Source of the DNA: Plantago ovata
Taxonomy: Eukaryota; Streptophyta; Magnoliopsida; Lamiales; Plantaginaceae
DNA: 64,000 bases
Direction of reading: 5' to 3'
Assembly: GCA_028274465.1 (NCBI GenBank)
Contig: CM051456.1
Coordinates: 76,184,753-76,248,752, forward strand
Position 1 is the stretch's first letter. Each line of letters starts with the position of its first letter. The notes beneath the pieces were generated by a model. That model was not told the DNA's origin, ran no database searches, and saw nothing but the letters and a program-made list of their open reading frames with translations. This document shows positions 1 through 11,382 of this stretch, piece after piece. A program made the translations under genes and the position numbers.

Positions 1-155
1 TCTTATTGGTTTTTGATAGTGCAATCTACTTATGCTTACTGTTTTATTATTCAAGTATGCTTGCATTAATCAACTGATTTATTCAACATCAGAAACCTCT
101 AAAAGGGTAACAATTAATTTAGCCATTGATTGCTAACATCAAAAAGGGGGAAATT
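1..155 (+). mobile_element. 3' end of Sirevirus-type internal region with PPT
   Basis: The segment matches the sequence just before the LTR at 57211 and the one before the LTR at 32784. It is the non-coding tail between ORF3 and the 3' LTR of a plus-strand element whose body lies left of the window. It ends in a purine run, AAAAAGGGGGAAATT (141-155), directly before the LTR's TG, which is the expected place for the polypurine tract that primes plus-strand DNA synthesis. Confidence 0.8.
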
Positions 156-888
156 TGTTAGGAAACTTGTAATTTTGATGAGCAATTAACCATGCTAAAT
201 TAAGGAAAGTCCAGTAACTAGTAATCTTAAGGTCCATAGGAATTTAGAATTTTAAGGACATTGTAAAAGAGGAACGTTTGCTGAAGACTTAGAGTAGGTG
301 CTAGATAGGTGTTTTAACCGCTTATGATGTATCTTGTTTTCTGAAAAGAAAAACAACCTATTGAATCATTTGCTGATGATGTACTTCGTTTACAAAAGCA
401 AACTATTGAAGCATTAGAAACATTCAGAAATTTGAACAATTCGAAGACTGAAGACGAAAGAAGATTTCTGAAGATGGTATCTACAAAGGCACATGTTGCT
501 CAGAAAGTGGAAACTTCAGCAACAACTTGCATAAGTGAAAATCTAAACGACAGAGTAGGTTGTGTTTGCTGAAACTGAGACTGACCACTTGCTGAAATAC
601 ATCTGTGACATCCTTGCTGAAAGTACTTGCATTTGCGCTCCAACGTTCATATTTGAATTTCATTCAAATGAACATTAAATGCAAAGCATGCATGCGAAGG
701 ACATGAAGACTAGAAAACAAATAAAGGACGCTGCTGAAAGTACAAAAGCAAGATAGTGACATCTTAAGGAACAAAGCCTTATAATTTGAAATTCAAACGG
801 CTCCCTTGATACACTATAAATAGAAGTCATCCGGCAAAGAGTTGAAGTGTGTCAACAACGTGATCAAACTCTCACTTGTGCTTAAACT
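156..888 (+). repeat. Sirevirus-type LTR, left part (split by the array at 889)
   Basis: It begins TGTTAGG directly after the PPT and matches the complete LTR at 57211-58887. A TATA box (TATAAATAG, 815-823) followed by the conserved CATCCGG context marks the likely LTR promoter. The LTR is interrupted after AAACT (884-888) by the tandem array and resumes at 11383, so the LTR without the insert is about 1.57 kb. Internal-type sequence lies to the left and ORF3 leader sequence to the right, so it is shared by, or was recombined between, two elements. Confidence 0.85.
884..888. repeat. target-site duplication AAACT (left)
   Basis: AAACT at 884-888 is repeated at 11383-11387, immediately outside the outer LTRs of the array. 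The uninterrupted LTR in inverse orientation near 33330 reads through this site with a single copy, so the array derives from one integration event. Confidence 0.9.
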
Positions 889-2353
889 TGATGATGTCGT
901 TTTTTCACCATATAAATTTATTTGTAGCCAAAGAACACTTATTCACTACAAGATTTAGTGCAGCGGTAAGATGTTCCCGAGTGTCGTTCTCTTGGGACCT
1001 AACGTAGCTTTGTTTAGTGCGTAACAATTGTAATCAACCAACAAGTATGTTTGTGTGATTAAACCAAGCACTCATGCAAATCAGAAACTATCAAGAGGAA
1101 GATAAAATCAAATAGAGAAAGATGTTGGTGGTAGCTTAGTGGACATGACAAACCATGGGTTACAACTTGCTATCATGCTATGAACATTTAAACATACAAT
1201 AGAGAAGTATTAATTGACCACAAAGTTGTCACATGCTTTGCATTCAAAAATACGGAATTGGCTACTCCCAATTGTATGGATGATCCAGAAGTATTAAGCG
1301 ACCATAAGGGCTGTCACTACCTTGTATTCGAAGATTTGTAATTGGCTACTTTAGATCTTACGTAATGGTTCAAAGCACAACAAGCATAATCATAACCCTA
1401 GCTATCATGTCCACATTCTACCACCAACAATCGTGAATTAGCTACTCATAACGGATCTTGAAACAAACAACATCATATATGAATAACAATAACAAACATT
1501 CATAATCAGAATCAAAAGAAGGAGAATTGATACAAGTTACCACCGATTGTCAGGAGACGGTGGAATGCCCAAATCTCACGGATCAAGATACAATCAAGAT
1601 GAAAATTTGATGTAATCATGTCTTTCTTGATGATAATCAAGCCTCTAGATAATGGGTCTGAGCTATGGAGCTTCAAAGAGCTCTCCCCAGCAATTACAAA
1701 GTGAAAAGAATGAGAAAAAATAACTGAAAATCGAGTTTTAATGCCAAAATCGCGATCTGGATCTGAGTCCAAGCGAATGGCTTGGCTTCTGTCAAGCGCT
1801 TAGCTTGGCAAGCGAAGGGTTTGACAGGGGCCAAGCGCTTCGCCTGGAATTCCAATGAATCTGCCCAGAATTTCGGCCTGACTTTAACTCGCTCTACAGA
1901 GCTCATACGATGTCGGATCGGAGCGTGTAATATACCGTTGGATATCCCTTTCAGTTAGCTACGCGTGGAAGTTTGTTTGAGGTCAATACAATGCTGTATG
2001 AAAAAGTTGTGGCCCAAATGGCTAGGCTGTGTCAATCATAAACACTTGAACGACTCCAAAACTTCCACCCGAACTTTTGAATTTGCTTCCAAGGTAAGGC
2101 TAAGTTCTCAAAAATGTGATTATTGGCTTAACTCGAACTAAGGACACTCACAAAAATGTCCACGGAGATCAAGGAAATTCATCCAAAATGCTTCGTTTTT
2201 AGCTCCAAAAACACCGTTTCGTACCTAAGTGCCTGAAAATGCAAAAAACACAAAACGTGACACTATTCTACAAAACTAACCAAAAAACAAGGCTAAAAGG
2301 TAGCAAAAGAAGGTAAAAAATACAAGATGAACGCGTCAAAAATACGTTCCTCA
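889..2353 (-). repeat. array LTR1
   Basis: 1465 bp, starting TGATGATG and ending TTCCTCA. Compared with LTR3 it lacks about 21 bp near 2180 (between short TTCA repeats) and differs at many single sites. It holds a cluster of AAGCG/CGCTT inverted motifs at about 1770-1855. The two short minus ORFs inside it (1512-1906) are not convincing genes. Confidence 0.85.
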
Positions 2354-2372
2354 AACTCCCCAAACCAAACCT
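2354..2372 (-). other. polypurine tract of the array element (copy 1)
   Basis: Directly outside the LTR, the minus strand reads GGTTTGGTTTGGGGAGTT and then the LTR's first bases TGAGGA. Position and purine/G-rich composition fit the plus-strand primer site. The second unit has the same sequence at 6858-6876. Confidence 0.7.
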
Positions 2373-3119
2373 TTGCTTGTCCTCAAGCAACAAACTATCC
2401 TAAATGCAACACAAAAGAAGTCTCATGCCAAGTAAACTGAACTAATCTATTAAATCTACCAAATGCTTATGAACAAAACCATGTGAACATGACATGCAAG
2501 TAGGTTGAAGAATGCCTCGATTGCGAATATACACATTCTCATGTGCACCTTGTTAAACAAAGGAGTCTCTCGTAACATCCTCTACCTGGACCTGGTCAGT
2601 GACGACACAATGATGCATATTATCATACTACAATTGCCCCGTCCCTATGAAACCGAGGGCTTACTACTGTTCACCAAGCGAGACTTTTCCTCAAGAGAGG
2701 GCGAACCAATACTGGCTCTCATCAAACGAAGGAGGGTTCCCTAGAAAGATAACACTCCCCTATTCTACCCAGACTCTCAACGAATGAGTCTCCTTCAACC
2801 ACTTCTTGAATAGCAAGACGAGGGTGGTCAAGAACAGGCCTTGGACAAAGGCGACACGAAACAAAAGATAGAATTTACAACTCGATTAACTTCACAATAA
2901 CAAATATTTACATGACACTTGACACTTTACTAGACTGCTTTTTGGCTTGCAACGACCCTTCTTTTCCTTTTTGGGTCTTATTCTTTATTTCCCTTCTTTT
3001 TTTTTTTCTTTTCTCTTTTTTTTATATTTCTTTTTCTTTTCTTGTTCTTTTCTTTTTATCTTTCTTTTTTTTTTATATAGGGGCAAGCAGCAGTACTAAG
3101 TGTCAAAAACACCTCCCAA

Positions 3120-3328
3120 AACCTATTCGAAAGAATAGGTTTGAGCACAAAGACGAAAAAGAAAAAGGAAAGACTCTTTTACAAAGACACCTCCCCAAAC
3201 CTATTCGAAAGAATAGGTTGGGACACAAAACAAAAAGAAAAAGAAAAAGAAAACTTTACAACGACTCAAAGATGAAAGACAAGTATAATGAAGCAACCCC
3301 CTCCCCAAACCTATTCGATAGAATAGGT
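3120..3328. repeat. three copies of a short perfect hairpin
   Basis: Arms AACCTATTC and GAATAGGTT flank GAAA at 3120-3141 and 3198-3219. A slightly shorter form with GATA in the loop is at 3308-3328. Each is preceded by a CCCAAA-type motif that matches the element's PPT context. The second internal region repeats all three at 7626-7647, 7704-7725 and 7814-7834. Function is unknown. Confidence 0.8.
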
Positions 3329-4324
3329 CTACTACAAGGAATCACACACCTCACACTACCTCCTTCCTAGGCATTTGGCAATCTCTAATCGAGGTGAAGA
3401 ACTTGTCGCCTCTTACGTACATAATTACACGGGTTACAACCATAGACTGAAACGTGCATCATTTCATAAGGCCATCGTGAACCGCAACAGAAGAAACACC
3501 ACTCAAGGTGATGTCGAGAACACTAAGCTTAACTAGTGCACATGCGAATGTGACAAACCAAGCGAGACAAGCCTCAAACTACTTGCAAAGTGATGCAAAA
3601 TATGATCAAAGGTCATAAACACTTAGTCTACTCAATAAAAAAGTTCAAAAGACTTGGTAATAAACTCCACACGCAACAACGTGCAACAACTAATCTAGGG
3701 ATGATATGCATGCAAAAACTGAAAAACACGACAAATCACAAGAACTTGAGCTGACAACAGGCATGTACGAAACCAAAAGAGCACATAGTACTGAAAATCC
3801 AATGACCCCTCCCCAAACCTAAACTTTTGCTCGTCCTCGAGTAAAGAAAAGTTGGCAAGAAAGGAAAAATTGGATTGAAAGTACACTTCCCTGATATAAA
3901 GGTTCGTGTCCAACTCCTATAAAAGAGTAGTACCTGAAAAGACTCAAGAAACAAGTGAAAACGGGTGCGCAAAGGTGAGAAGAATGGAAAAACGAGGAAA
4001 ATCTGGGTACAGGGTCCAGGCGGAGCGCTTGGCGGGAGCCAAGCGGTCCGCTTGTCAAGCGGAGCGCTTGGGAGGCTCCAGGCGCTCCGCTTGAAATTCC
4101 AGCAAACTTTTTGATTTACTGAAGATTCAAGCGGACCGCTTGGCCCTTCCAAGCGCTTCGCTTGGCTCTGTTTCCAGATTTTCGATGTTTTTTCCTATCT
4201 TAATCACCTAAGGCACCAAGACAAACACTAGACTAAACGAATCACGACAAAAGGCACACAGGCCACAACTACAAAAGCAATAAAAAGGAAAAACTAAACT
4301 ACATGCAAAGAAATACCACAAAGG

Positions 4325-4828
4325 TTATCCATTATCAAATGGGAACATATCTCGTGCATTCGTTCCATTACTCCTTGCATCTTGGGAACCATCTTTGGCT
4401 CCTCTCCTCAAGTCCTCAAGCAAATCCATGATTCCCTGAAAATAAAAATCAACTAAATTAACAAAATCAAAATCTAAGAAATAACTAAAGGAATCAGAGG
4501 GAAAATAAAAAGAAAAAAGCGGATCAAAACTCCGGAAGTAGCTTTCTATGCAAGTCCTCTCTAGGATGAACGTGTATGTCTCTTCTCCCGCGCAAACCAT
4601 CTCAGAAATATCCAAGCCGGTTAGTTCCGGAATCAGTACATCTTCAAGTAATGGTGTGCAAACAACGCTTGAATCTGAAGAGGATTCATCAATATACTCT
4701 TCGCCACATTCATCTTTATCAACTATGGAAACTTCCGGTGGTGGGGTGGCGAAGCAAGACGTCCATGGCATGGAACGCATAGAATTCCAACGCAGAAAAC
4801 TATTAGCTATTTCGTTCCAGGCTCTCAA
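4325..4828 (-). CDS. hypothetical 167-aa ORF of the array element, copy 1
   Basis: The predicted protein is acidic in its first half (many D/E/S, about residues 35-60). It has an aromatic, hydrophobic middle (about 100-130, rich in F, Y and L) and a short polar tail. I recognise no family. Copy 2 (8832-9335) differs at two residues, but the two units are themselves almost identical, so this says little about selection. It lies downstream of the PBS in element orientation, where gag would be. It could be a remnant gag or accessory ORF, or chance. Confidence 0.35.
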   Translation of the reverse strand: MRAWNEIANSFLRWNSMRSMPWTSCFATPPPEVSIVDKDECGEEYIDESSSDSSVVCTPLLEDVLIPELTGLDISEMVCAGEETYTFILERTCIESYFRSFDPLFSFYFPSDSFSYFLDFDFVNLVDFYFQGIMDLLEDLRRGAKDGSQDARSNGTNARDMFPFDNG

Positions 4829-4963
4829 TGATCCTTCTAGGTGATACGTAAGTCATTCCTTAGCCGGTCCTCTCATAGCTCCACCAAACGTGCATATGCA
4901 ATCTGTTCAGGTGATAGAAGAATTCTCTCCTCATTCATACAAGGAAGCCTCAACACACCGACC

Positions 4964-5173
4964 TCAAAATGTCTCCAAGAATTCTCTAGGATTCCCAAAT
5001 CCATCGTATGTGGGAAGGATGGAGTAGTACGAAGGGTTGACATAAAAATTCTTGCAATCTTTATCCAAGGCTATACAAGACCTTCCAGGTTTTCCATACA
5101 ACAACTGGAACAAATGCTTCCTATAAGCATCTCCATCATTGTCCCCACCAGCTTCACAGTGCAAGTCATTCAT
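4964..5173 (-). CDS. hypothetical 69-aa ORF of the array element, copy 1
   Basis: This is the first ATG ORF after the PBS on the minus strand. It contains a GNPREFLETF-type end, and the neighbouring frame continues with similar coding character, which suggests a frameshifted longer reading frame. Copy 2 is identical at 9472-9681. No family is recognised. Confidence 0.25.
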   Translation of the reverse strand: MNDLHCEAGGDNDGDAYRKHLFQLLYGKPGRSCIALDKDCKNFYVNPSYYSILPTYDGFGNPREFLETF

Positions 5174-5367
5174 GAAATCCTACACACACAAAGACAAGCC
5201 CAAAAGGAGTAGTTCCGCAACAAAAGCAAAAAGCTATACTATGATATATACAAAACTCAACCAAGAGAACAAGCACACAAAGTAACAAAGAAATAGGGGA
5301 AAAGAAATGAGATAAGAAAGTGAAGTTGGTAAGAAACAAAAGTTAAACACTAAACCAAAGGAGTTAA

Positions 5368-5389
5368 GTCCCCGGCAGCGGCGCCAAAT
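5368..5389 (-). other. primer-binding site of the array element, copy 1
   Basis: Read on the minus strand just after the LTR end, the site is TGGCGCCGCTGCCGGGGA. It closely resembles the tRNA-complementary PBS common in Tat/Ogre-type Ty3/gypsy elements. It fixes the element's direction as minus. The second copy (9876-9897) carries one C-to-T change on the plus strand. Confidence 0.8.
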
Positions 5390-6857
5390 TGATGATGTCG
5401 TTTTTTCACCAATTAAATTTATTTGTAGCCAAAGAACACTTATTCACTACACAAAAGATTTAGTGCAGCGGTAAGATGCTCCCGAGTGTCGTTCTCTTGG
5501 GACCTAACGTAGCTTTGTTTAGTGCGTAATAATTGTAATCAACCACCAAGCAAGTTTGTGTGATTAAACCAAGCACTCATGCAAATCAGAAACTATCAAG
5601 AGGAAGATAAAATCAAATAGAGAAAGATGTTGGTGGTAGCTTAGTGGACATGACAAACCATGGGTTACAACTTGCTATCATGCTATGAACATTTAAACAT
5701 ACAATAGAGAAGTATTAATTGACCACAAAGTTGTCACATGCTTTGCATTCAAAAATACGGAATTGGCTACTTCCAATTGTATGGATGATCTAGAAGTATT
5801 AAGCGACCATAAGGGCTGTCACTACCTTGTATTCGAAGATTTGTAATTGGCTACTTTAGATCTTACGCAATGGTTCAAAGCACAACAAGCATAATCATAA
5901 CCCTAGCTATCATGTCCACATTCTACCACCAACAATCGTGAATTAGCTACTCATACGGATCTTGAAACAAACAACATCATATATGAATAACAATAACAAA
6001 CATTCATAATCAGAATCAAAAGAAGGAGAATTGATACAAGTTACCACCGATTGTCAGGAGACGGTGGAATGCCCAAATCTCACGGATCAAGATACAATCA
6101 AGATGAAAATTTGATGTAATCATGTCTTTCTTGATGATAATCAAGCCTCTAGATAATGGGTCTGAGCTATGGAGCTTCACAGAGCTCTCCCCAGCAATTA
6201 CAAAGTGAAAAGAATGAGAAAAAATAACTGAAAATCGAGTTTTAATGCCAAAATCGCGATCTGGATCTGAGTCCAAGCGAATGGCTTGGCTTCTGTCAAG
6301 CGCTTAGCTTGGCAAGCGAAGGGCTTGACAGGGGCCAAGCGCTTCGCCTGGAATTCCAATGAATCTGCCCAGAATTTCGGCCTGACTTTAACTCGCTCTA
6401 CAGAGCTCATACGATGTCGGATCGGAGCGTGTAATATACCGTTGGATATCCCTTTCAGTTAGCTACGCGTGGAAGTTTGTTTGAGGTCAATACAATGCTG
6501 TATGAAAAAGTTGTGGCCCAAATGGCTAGGCTGTGTCAATCATAAACACTTGAACGACTCCAAAACTTCCACCCGAACTTTTGAATTTGCTTCCAAGGTA
6601 AGGCTAAGTTCTCAAAAATGTGATTATTGGCTTAACACGAACTAAGGACACTCACAAAAATGTCCACGGAGATCAAGGAAATTCATCCAAAATGCTTCGT
6701 TTTTAGCTCCAAAAACACCGTTTCGTACCTAAGTGCCTGAAAATGCAAAAAACACAAAACGTGACACTATTCTACAAAACTAACCAAAAAACAAGGCTAA
6801 AAGGTAGCAAAAGAAGGTAAAAAATACAAGATGAACGCGTCAAAAATACGTTCCTCA
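5390..6857 (-). repeat. array LTR2, a recombinant of LTR3 and LTR1 types
   Basis: The left third carries LTR3 variants: the CACCAATTAAA start, the CTACACAAAAG insertion, CCACCAAGCAAG, and CGCAATGG near 5866. From about 6018 it carries LTR1 variants: AAAAGAAGG, CAAGTTACC, TTCCTCA and the missing 21 bp. The switch lies between about 5866 and 6018. This mosaic is what unequal crossing-over between the two LTRs of one element predicts. Confidence 0.8.
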
Positions 6858-9800
6858 AACTCCCCAAACCAAACCTTTGCTTGTCCTCAAGCAACAAACT
6901 ATCCTAAATGCAACACAAAAGAAGTCTCATGCCAAGTAAAGTGAACTAATCTATTAAATCTACCAAATGCTTATGAACAAAACCATGTGAACATGACATG
7001 CAAGTAGGTTGAAGAATGCCTCGATTGCGAATATACACATTCTCATGTGCACCTTGTTAAACAAAGGAGTCTCTCGTAACATCCTCTACCTGGACCTGGT
7101 CAGTGACGACACAATGATGCATATTATCATACTACAATTGCCCCGTCCCTATGAAACCGAGGGCTTACTACTGTTCACCAAGCGAGACTTTTCCTCAAGA
7201 GAGGGTGAACCAATACTGGCTCTCATCAAACGAAGGAGGGTTCCCTAGAAAGATAACACTCCCCTATTCTACCCAAACTCTCAACGAATGAGTCTCCTTC
7301 AACCACTTCTTGAATAGCAAGACGAGGGTGGTCAAGAACAGGCCTTGGACAAAGGCGACACGAAACAAAAGATAGAATTTACAACTCGATTAACTTCACA
7401 ATAACAAATATTTACATGACACTTGACACTTTACTAGACTGCTTTTTGGCTTGCAACGACCCTTCTTTTCCTTTTTGGGTCTTATTCTTTATTTCCCTTC
7501 TTTTTTTTTTTTTCTTTTCTCTTTTTTTTATATTTCTTTTTCTTTTCTTGTTCTTTTCTTTTTATCTTTCTTTTTTTTTTATATAGGGGCAAGCAGCAGT
7601 ACTAAGTGTCAAAAACACCTCCCAAAACCTATTCGAAAGAATAGGTTTGAGCACAAAGACGAAAAAGAAAAAGGAAAGACTCTTTTACAAAGACACCTCC
7701 CCAAACCTATTCGAAAGAATAGGTTGGGACACAAAACAAAAAGAAAAAGAAAAAGAAAACTTTACAACGACTCAAAGATGAAAGACAAGTATAATGAAGC
7801 AACCCCCTCCCCAAACCTATTCGATAGAATAGGTCTACTACAAGGAATCACACACCTCACACTACCTCCTTCCTAGGCATTTGGCAATCTCTAATCGAGG
7901 TGAAGAACTTGTCGCCTCTTACGTACATAATTACACGGGTTACAACCATAGACTGAAACGTGCATCATTTCATAAGGCCATCGTGAACCGCAACAGAAGA
8001 AACACCACTCAAGGTGATGTCGAGAACACTACGCTTAACTAGTGCACATGCGAATGTGACAAACCAAGCGAGACAAGCCTCAAACTACTTGCAAAGTGAT
8101 GCAAAATATGATCAAAGGTCATAAACACTTAGTCTACTCAATAAAAAAGTTCAAAAGACTTGGTAATAAACTCCACACGCAACAACGTGCAACAACTAAT
8201 CTAGGGATGATATGCATGCAAAAACTGAAAAACACGACAAATCACAAGAACTTGAGCTGACAACAGGCATGTACGAAACCAAAAGAGCACATAGTACTGA
8301 AAATCCAATGACCCCTCCCCAAACCTAAACTTTTGCTCGTCCTCGAGTAAAGAAAAGTTGGCAAGAAAGGAAAAATTGGATTGAAAGTACACTTCCCTGA
8401 TATAAAGGTTCGTGTCCAACTCCTATAAAAGAGTAGTACCTGAAAAGACTCAAGAAACAAGTGAAAACGGGTGCGCAAAGGTGAGAAGAATGGAAAAAAC
8501 GAGGAAAATCTGGGTACAGGGTCCAGGCGGAGCGCTTGGCGGGAGCCAAGCGGTCCGCTTGTCAAGCGGAGCGCTTGGGAGGCTCCAGGCGCTCCGCTTG
8601 AAATTTCAGCAAACTTTTTGATTTACTGAAGATTCAAGCGGACCGCTTGGCCCTTCCAAGCGCTTCGCTTGGCTCTGTTTCCAGATTTTCGATGTTTTTT
8701 CCTATCTTAATCACCTAAGGCACCAAGACAAACACTAGACTAAACGAATCACGACAAAAGGCACACAGGCCACAACTACAAAAGCAATAAAAAGGAAAAA
8801 CTAAACTACATGCAAAGAAATACCACAAAGGTTATCCATTATCAAATGGGAACATATCTCGTGCATTCGTTCCATTACTCCTTGCATCTTGGGAACCATC
8901 TTTGGCTCCTCTCCTCAAGTCCTCAAGCAAATCCATGATTCCCTGAAAATAAAAATCAACTAAATTAACAAAATCAAAATCTAAGAAATAACTAAAGGAA
9001 TTAGAGGGAAAATAAAAAGAAAAAAGCGGATCAAAACTCCGGAAGTAGCTTTCTATGCAAGTCCTCTCTAGGATGAACGTGTATGTCTCTTCTCCCGCGC
9101 AAACCATCTCAGAAATATCCAAGCCGGTTAGTTCCGGAATCAGTCCATCTTCAAGTAATGGTGTGCAAACAACGCTTGAATCTGAAGAGGATTCATCAAT
9201 ATACTCTTCGCCACATTCATCTTTATCAACTATGGAAACTTCCGGTGGTGGGGTGGCGAAGCAAGACGTCCATGGCATGGAACGCATAGAATTCCAACGC
9301 AGAAAACTATTAGCTATTTCGTTCCAGGCTCTCAATGATCCTTCTAGGTGATACGTAAGTCATTCCTTAGCCGGTCCTCTCATAGCTCCACCAAACGTGC
9401 ATATGCAAATCTGTTCAGGTGATAGAAGAATTCTCTCCTCATTCATACAAGGAAGCCTCAACACACCGACCTCAAAATGTCTCCAAGAATTCTCTAGGAT
9501 TCCCAAATCCATCGTATGTGGGAAGGATGGAGTAGTACGAAGGGTTGACATAAAAATTCTTGCAATCTTTATCCAAGGCTATACAAGACCTTCCAGGTTT
9601 TCCATACAACAACTGGAACAAATGCTTCCTATAAGCATCTCCATCATTGTCCCCACCAGCTTCACAGTGCAAGTCATTCATGAAATCCTACACACACAAA
9701 GACAAGCCCAAAAGGAGTAGTTCCGCAACAAAAGCAAAAAGCTATACTATGATATATACAAAACTCAACCAAGAGAACAAGCACACAAAGTAACAAAGAA

Positions 9801-9897
9801 ATAGGGGAAAAGAAATGAGATAAGAAAGTGAAGTTGGTAAGAAACAAAAGTTAAACACTAAACCAAAGGAGTTAAGTCCTCGGCAGCGGCGCCAAAT
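6858..9897 (-). mobile_element. array internal region 2
   Basis: Almost identical to internal region 1, with a few substitutions and homopolymer-length changes. It holds the same PPT (6858-6876), T/C tract (about 7460-7585), three hairpins (7626-7834), AAGCG cluster (about 8521-8675), hypothetical ORFs (8832-9335 and 9472-9681, minus) and PBS (9876-9897). No retrotransposon enzyme is present. Confidence 0.8.
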
Positions 9898-11382
9898 TGA
9901 TGATGTCGTTTTTTCACCAATTAAATTTATTTGTAGCCAAAGAACACTTATTCACTACACAAAAGATTTAGTGCAGCGGTAAGATGCTCCCGAGTGTCGT
10001 TCTCTTGGGACCTAACGTAGCTTTGTTTAGTGCGTAATAATTGTAATCAACCACCAAGCAAGTTTGTGTGATTAAACCAAGCACTCATGCAAATAAGAAA
10101 CTATCAAGAGGAAGATAAAATCAAATAGAGAAAGATGTTGGTGGTAGCTTAGTGGACATGACAAACCATGGGTTACAACTTGCTATCATGCTATGAACAT
10201 TTAAACATACAATAGAGAAGTATTAATTGACCACAAAGTTGTCACATGCTTTGCATTCAAAAATACGGAATTGCTACTTCCAATTGTATGGATGATCTAG
10301 AAGTATTAAGCGACCATAAGGGCTGTCACTACCTTGTATTCGAAGATTTGTAATTGGCTACTTTAGATCTTACGCAATGGTTCAAAGCACAACAAGCATA
10401 ATCATAAACCCTAGCTATCATGTCCACATTCTACCACCAACAATCGTGAATTAGCTACTCATAACGGATCTTGAAACAAACAACATCATATATGAATAAC
10501 AATAACAAACATTCATAATCAGAATCAAAATAAGGAGAATTGATACAGGTTACCACCGATTGTCACGAGACGGTGGAATGCCCAAATCTCACGGATCAAG
10601 ATACAATGAAGATGAAAATTGGATGTAATCACGTCTTTCTTGATGATAATCAAGCCTCTAGATAATGGGTCTGAGCTATGGAGCTTCAAAGAGCTCTCCC
10701 CAGCAATTACAAAGTGAAAAGAATGAGAAAAAATAACTGAAAATCGAGTTGTAATGCCAAAATCGGGATCTGGATCTGAGTCCAAGCGAAGGGCTTGGCT
10801 TCTGTCAAGCGCTTAGCTTGGCAAGCGAAGGGCTTGATAGGGGCCAAGCGCTTCGCCTGGAATTCCAGTGAATCTGCCCAGAATTTCCGCCTGAATTTAA
10901 CTCGCTCTACAGAGCTCATACGATGTCGGATCGGAGTGTGTAATATACCGTTGGATATCCCTTTGAGTTAACTACGCGTGGAAGTTGGTTTGAGGTCAAT
11001 AAAATGCTGTATGAAAAATTTGTGGCCCAAATGGCTAGGCTGTGTCAATCATAAACACTTGAACGACTCCAAAACTTCCACCCGAACTTTTGAATTTGCT
11101 TCCAAGGTAAGGCTAAGTTCTCAAAAATGTGATTATTGGCTTAACTCGAACTAAGGACACTCACGAAAATTTCCACGGAGATCAAGGAACTTCAACGGGG
11201 TCATTTTTCATCCAAAATGCTTCGTTTTTAGCTCCAAAAACACCGTTTCGTACCTAAGTGCCTGAAAATGCAAAAAACACAAAATGTGACACTATTCTAC
11301 AAAACTAACCAAAAAACAAGGCTAAAAGGTAGCAAAATAAGGTAAAAAAGACAAGATGAACGCGTCAAAAATACGTTCATCA
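9898..11382 (-). repeat. array LTR3
   Basis: 1485 bp, with the best-preserved terminal inverted repeat of the three (TGATGA...TCATCA). It keeps about 21 bp near 11188-11210 that LTR1 and LTR2 lack, and carries private substitutions in its right half. The flanking AAACT at 11383-11387 completes the target-site duplication. Confidence 0.85.

Larger units (their letters stand above)
2354..5389 (-). mobile_element. array internal region 1 (no recognisable retrotransposon protein)
   Basis: On the minus strand it runs from the PBS (5368-5389) to a PPT-like end (2354-2372, minus strand GGTTTGGTTTGGGGAGTT). In plus-strand order it holds a T/C-rich tract (about 2955-3080), three copies of one hairpin (3120-3328), further GGTTTGGGGAG motifs near 3103, 3191, 3301 and 3815, an AAGCG-rich inverted-repeat cluster (about 4015-4170) and short minus-strand ORFs (4325-5173). 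Nothing resembles gag or pol. Confidence 0.8.
889..11382 (-). mobile_element. tandem LTR-internal-LTR-internal-LTR array of a non-coding Ty3/gypsy-like (LARD-type) element
   Basis: Three LTRs (889-2353, 5390-6857, 9898-11382) alternate with two nearly identical internal regions of about 3.04 kb. The period is 4501 and then 4508 bp. The outer ends are TGATGATG and TTCATCA inside a 5-bp duplication AAACT. A tRNA-complementary site next to the LTR on the minus strand (TGGCGCCGCTGCCGGGGA), resembling the PBS of Tat/Ogre-type gypsy elements, gives the orientation. No gag, protease, RT or integrase can be read in the internal regions, so it depended on proteins made elsewhere. The array form is best explained by unequal crossing-over between LTRs. 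Confidence 0.85.

Noticed and set aside
2912..3370. 152-aa plus-strand ORF (and 7451-7876) with a hydrophobic F/L-rich start
   Set aside because: It is a T/C-rich low-complexity tract followed by the hairpin repeats, on the strand opposite to the element's orientation. It looks like a signal peptide only because of the pyrimidine run.
3736..4152. minus-strand ORFs over the AAGCG cluster (3736-4152, 8242-8565)
   Set aside because: Frames differ between the two nearly identical units because of a 1-nt change, and the residues come from the inverted-repeat words. Not coding.
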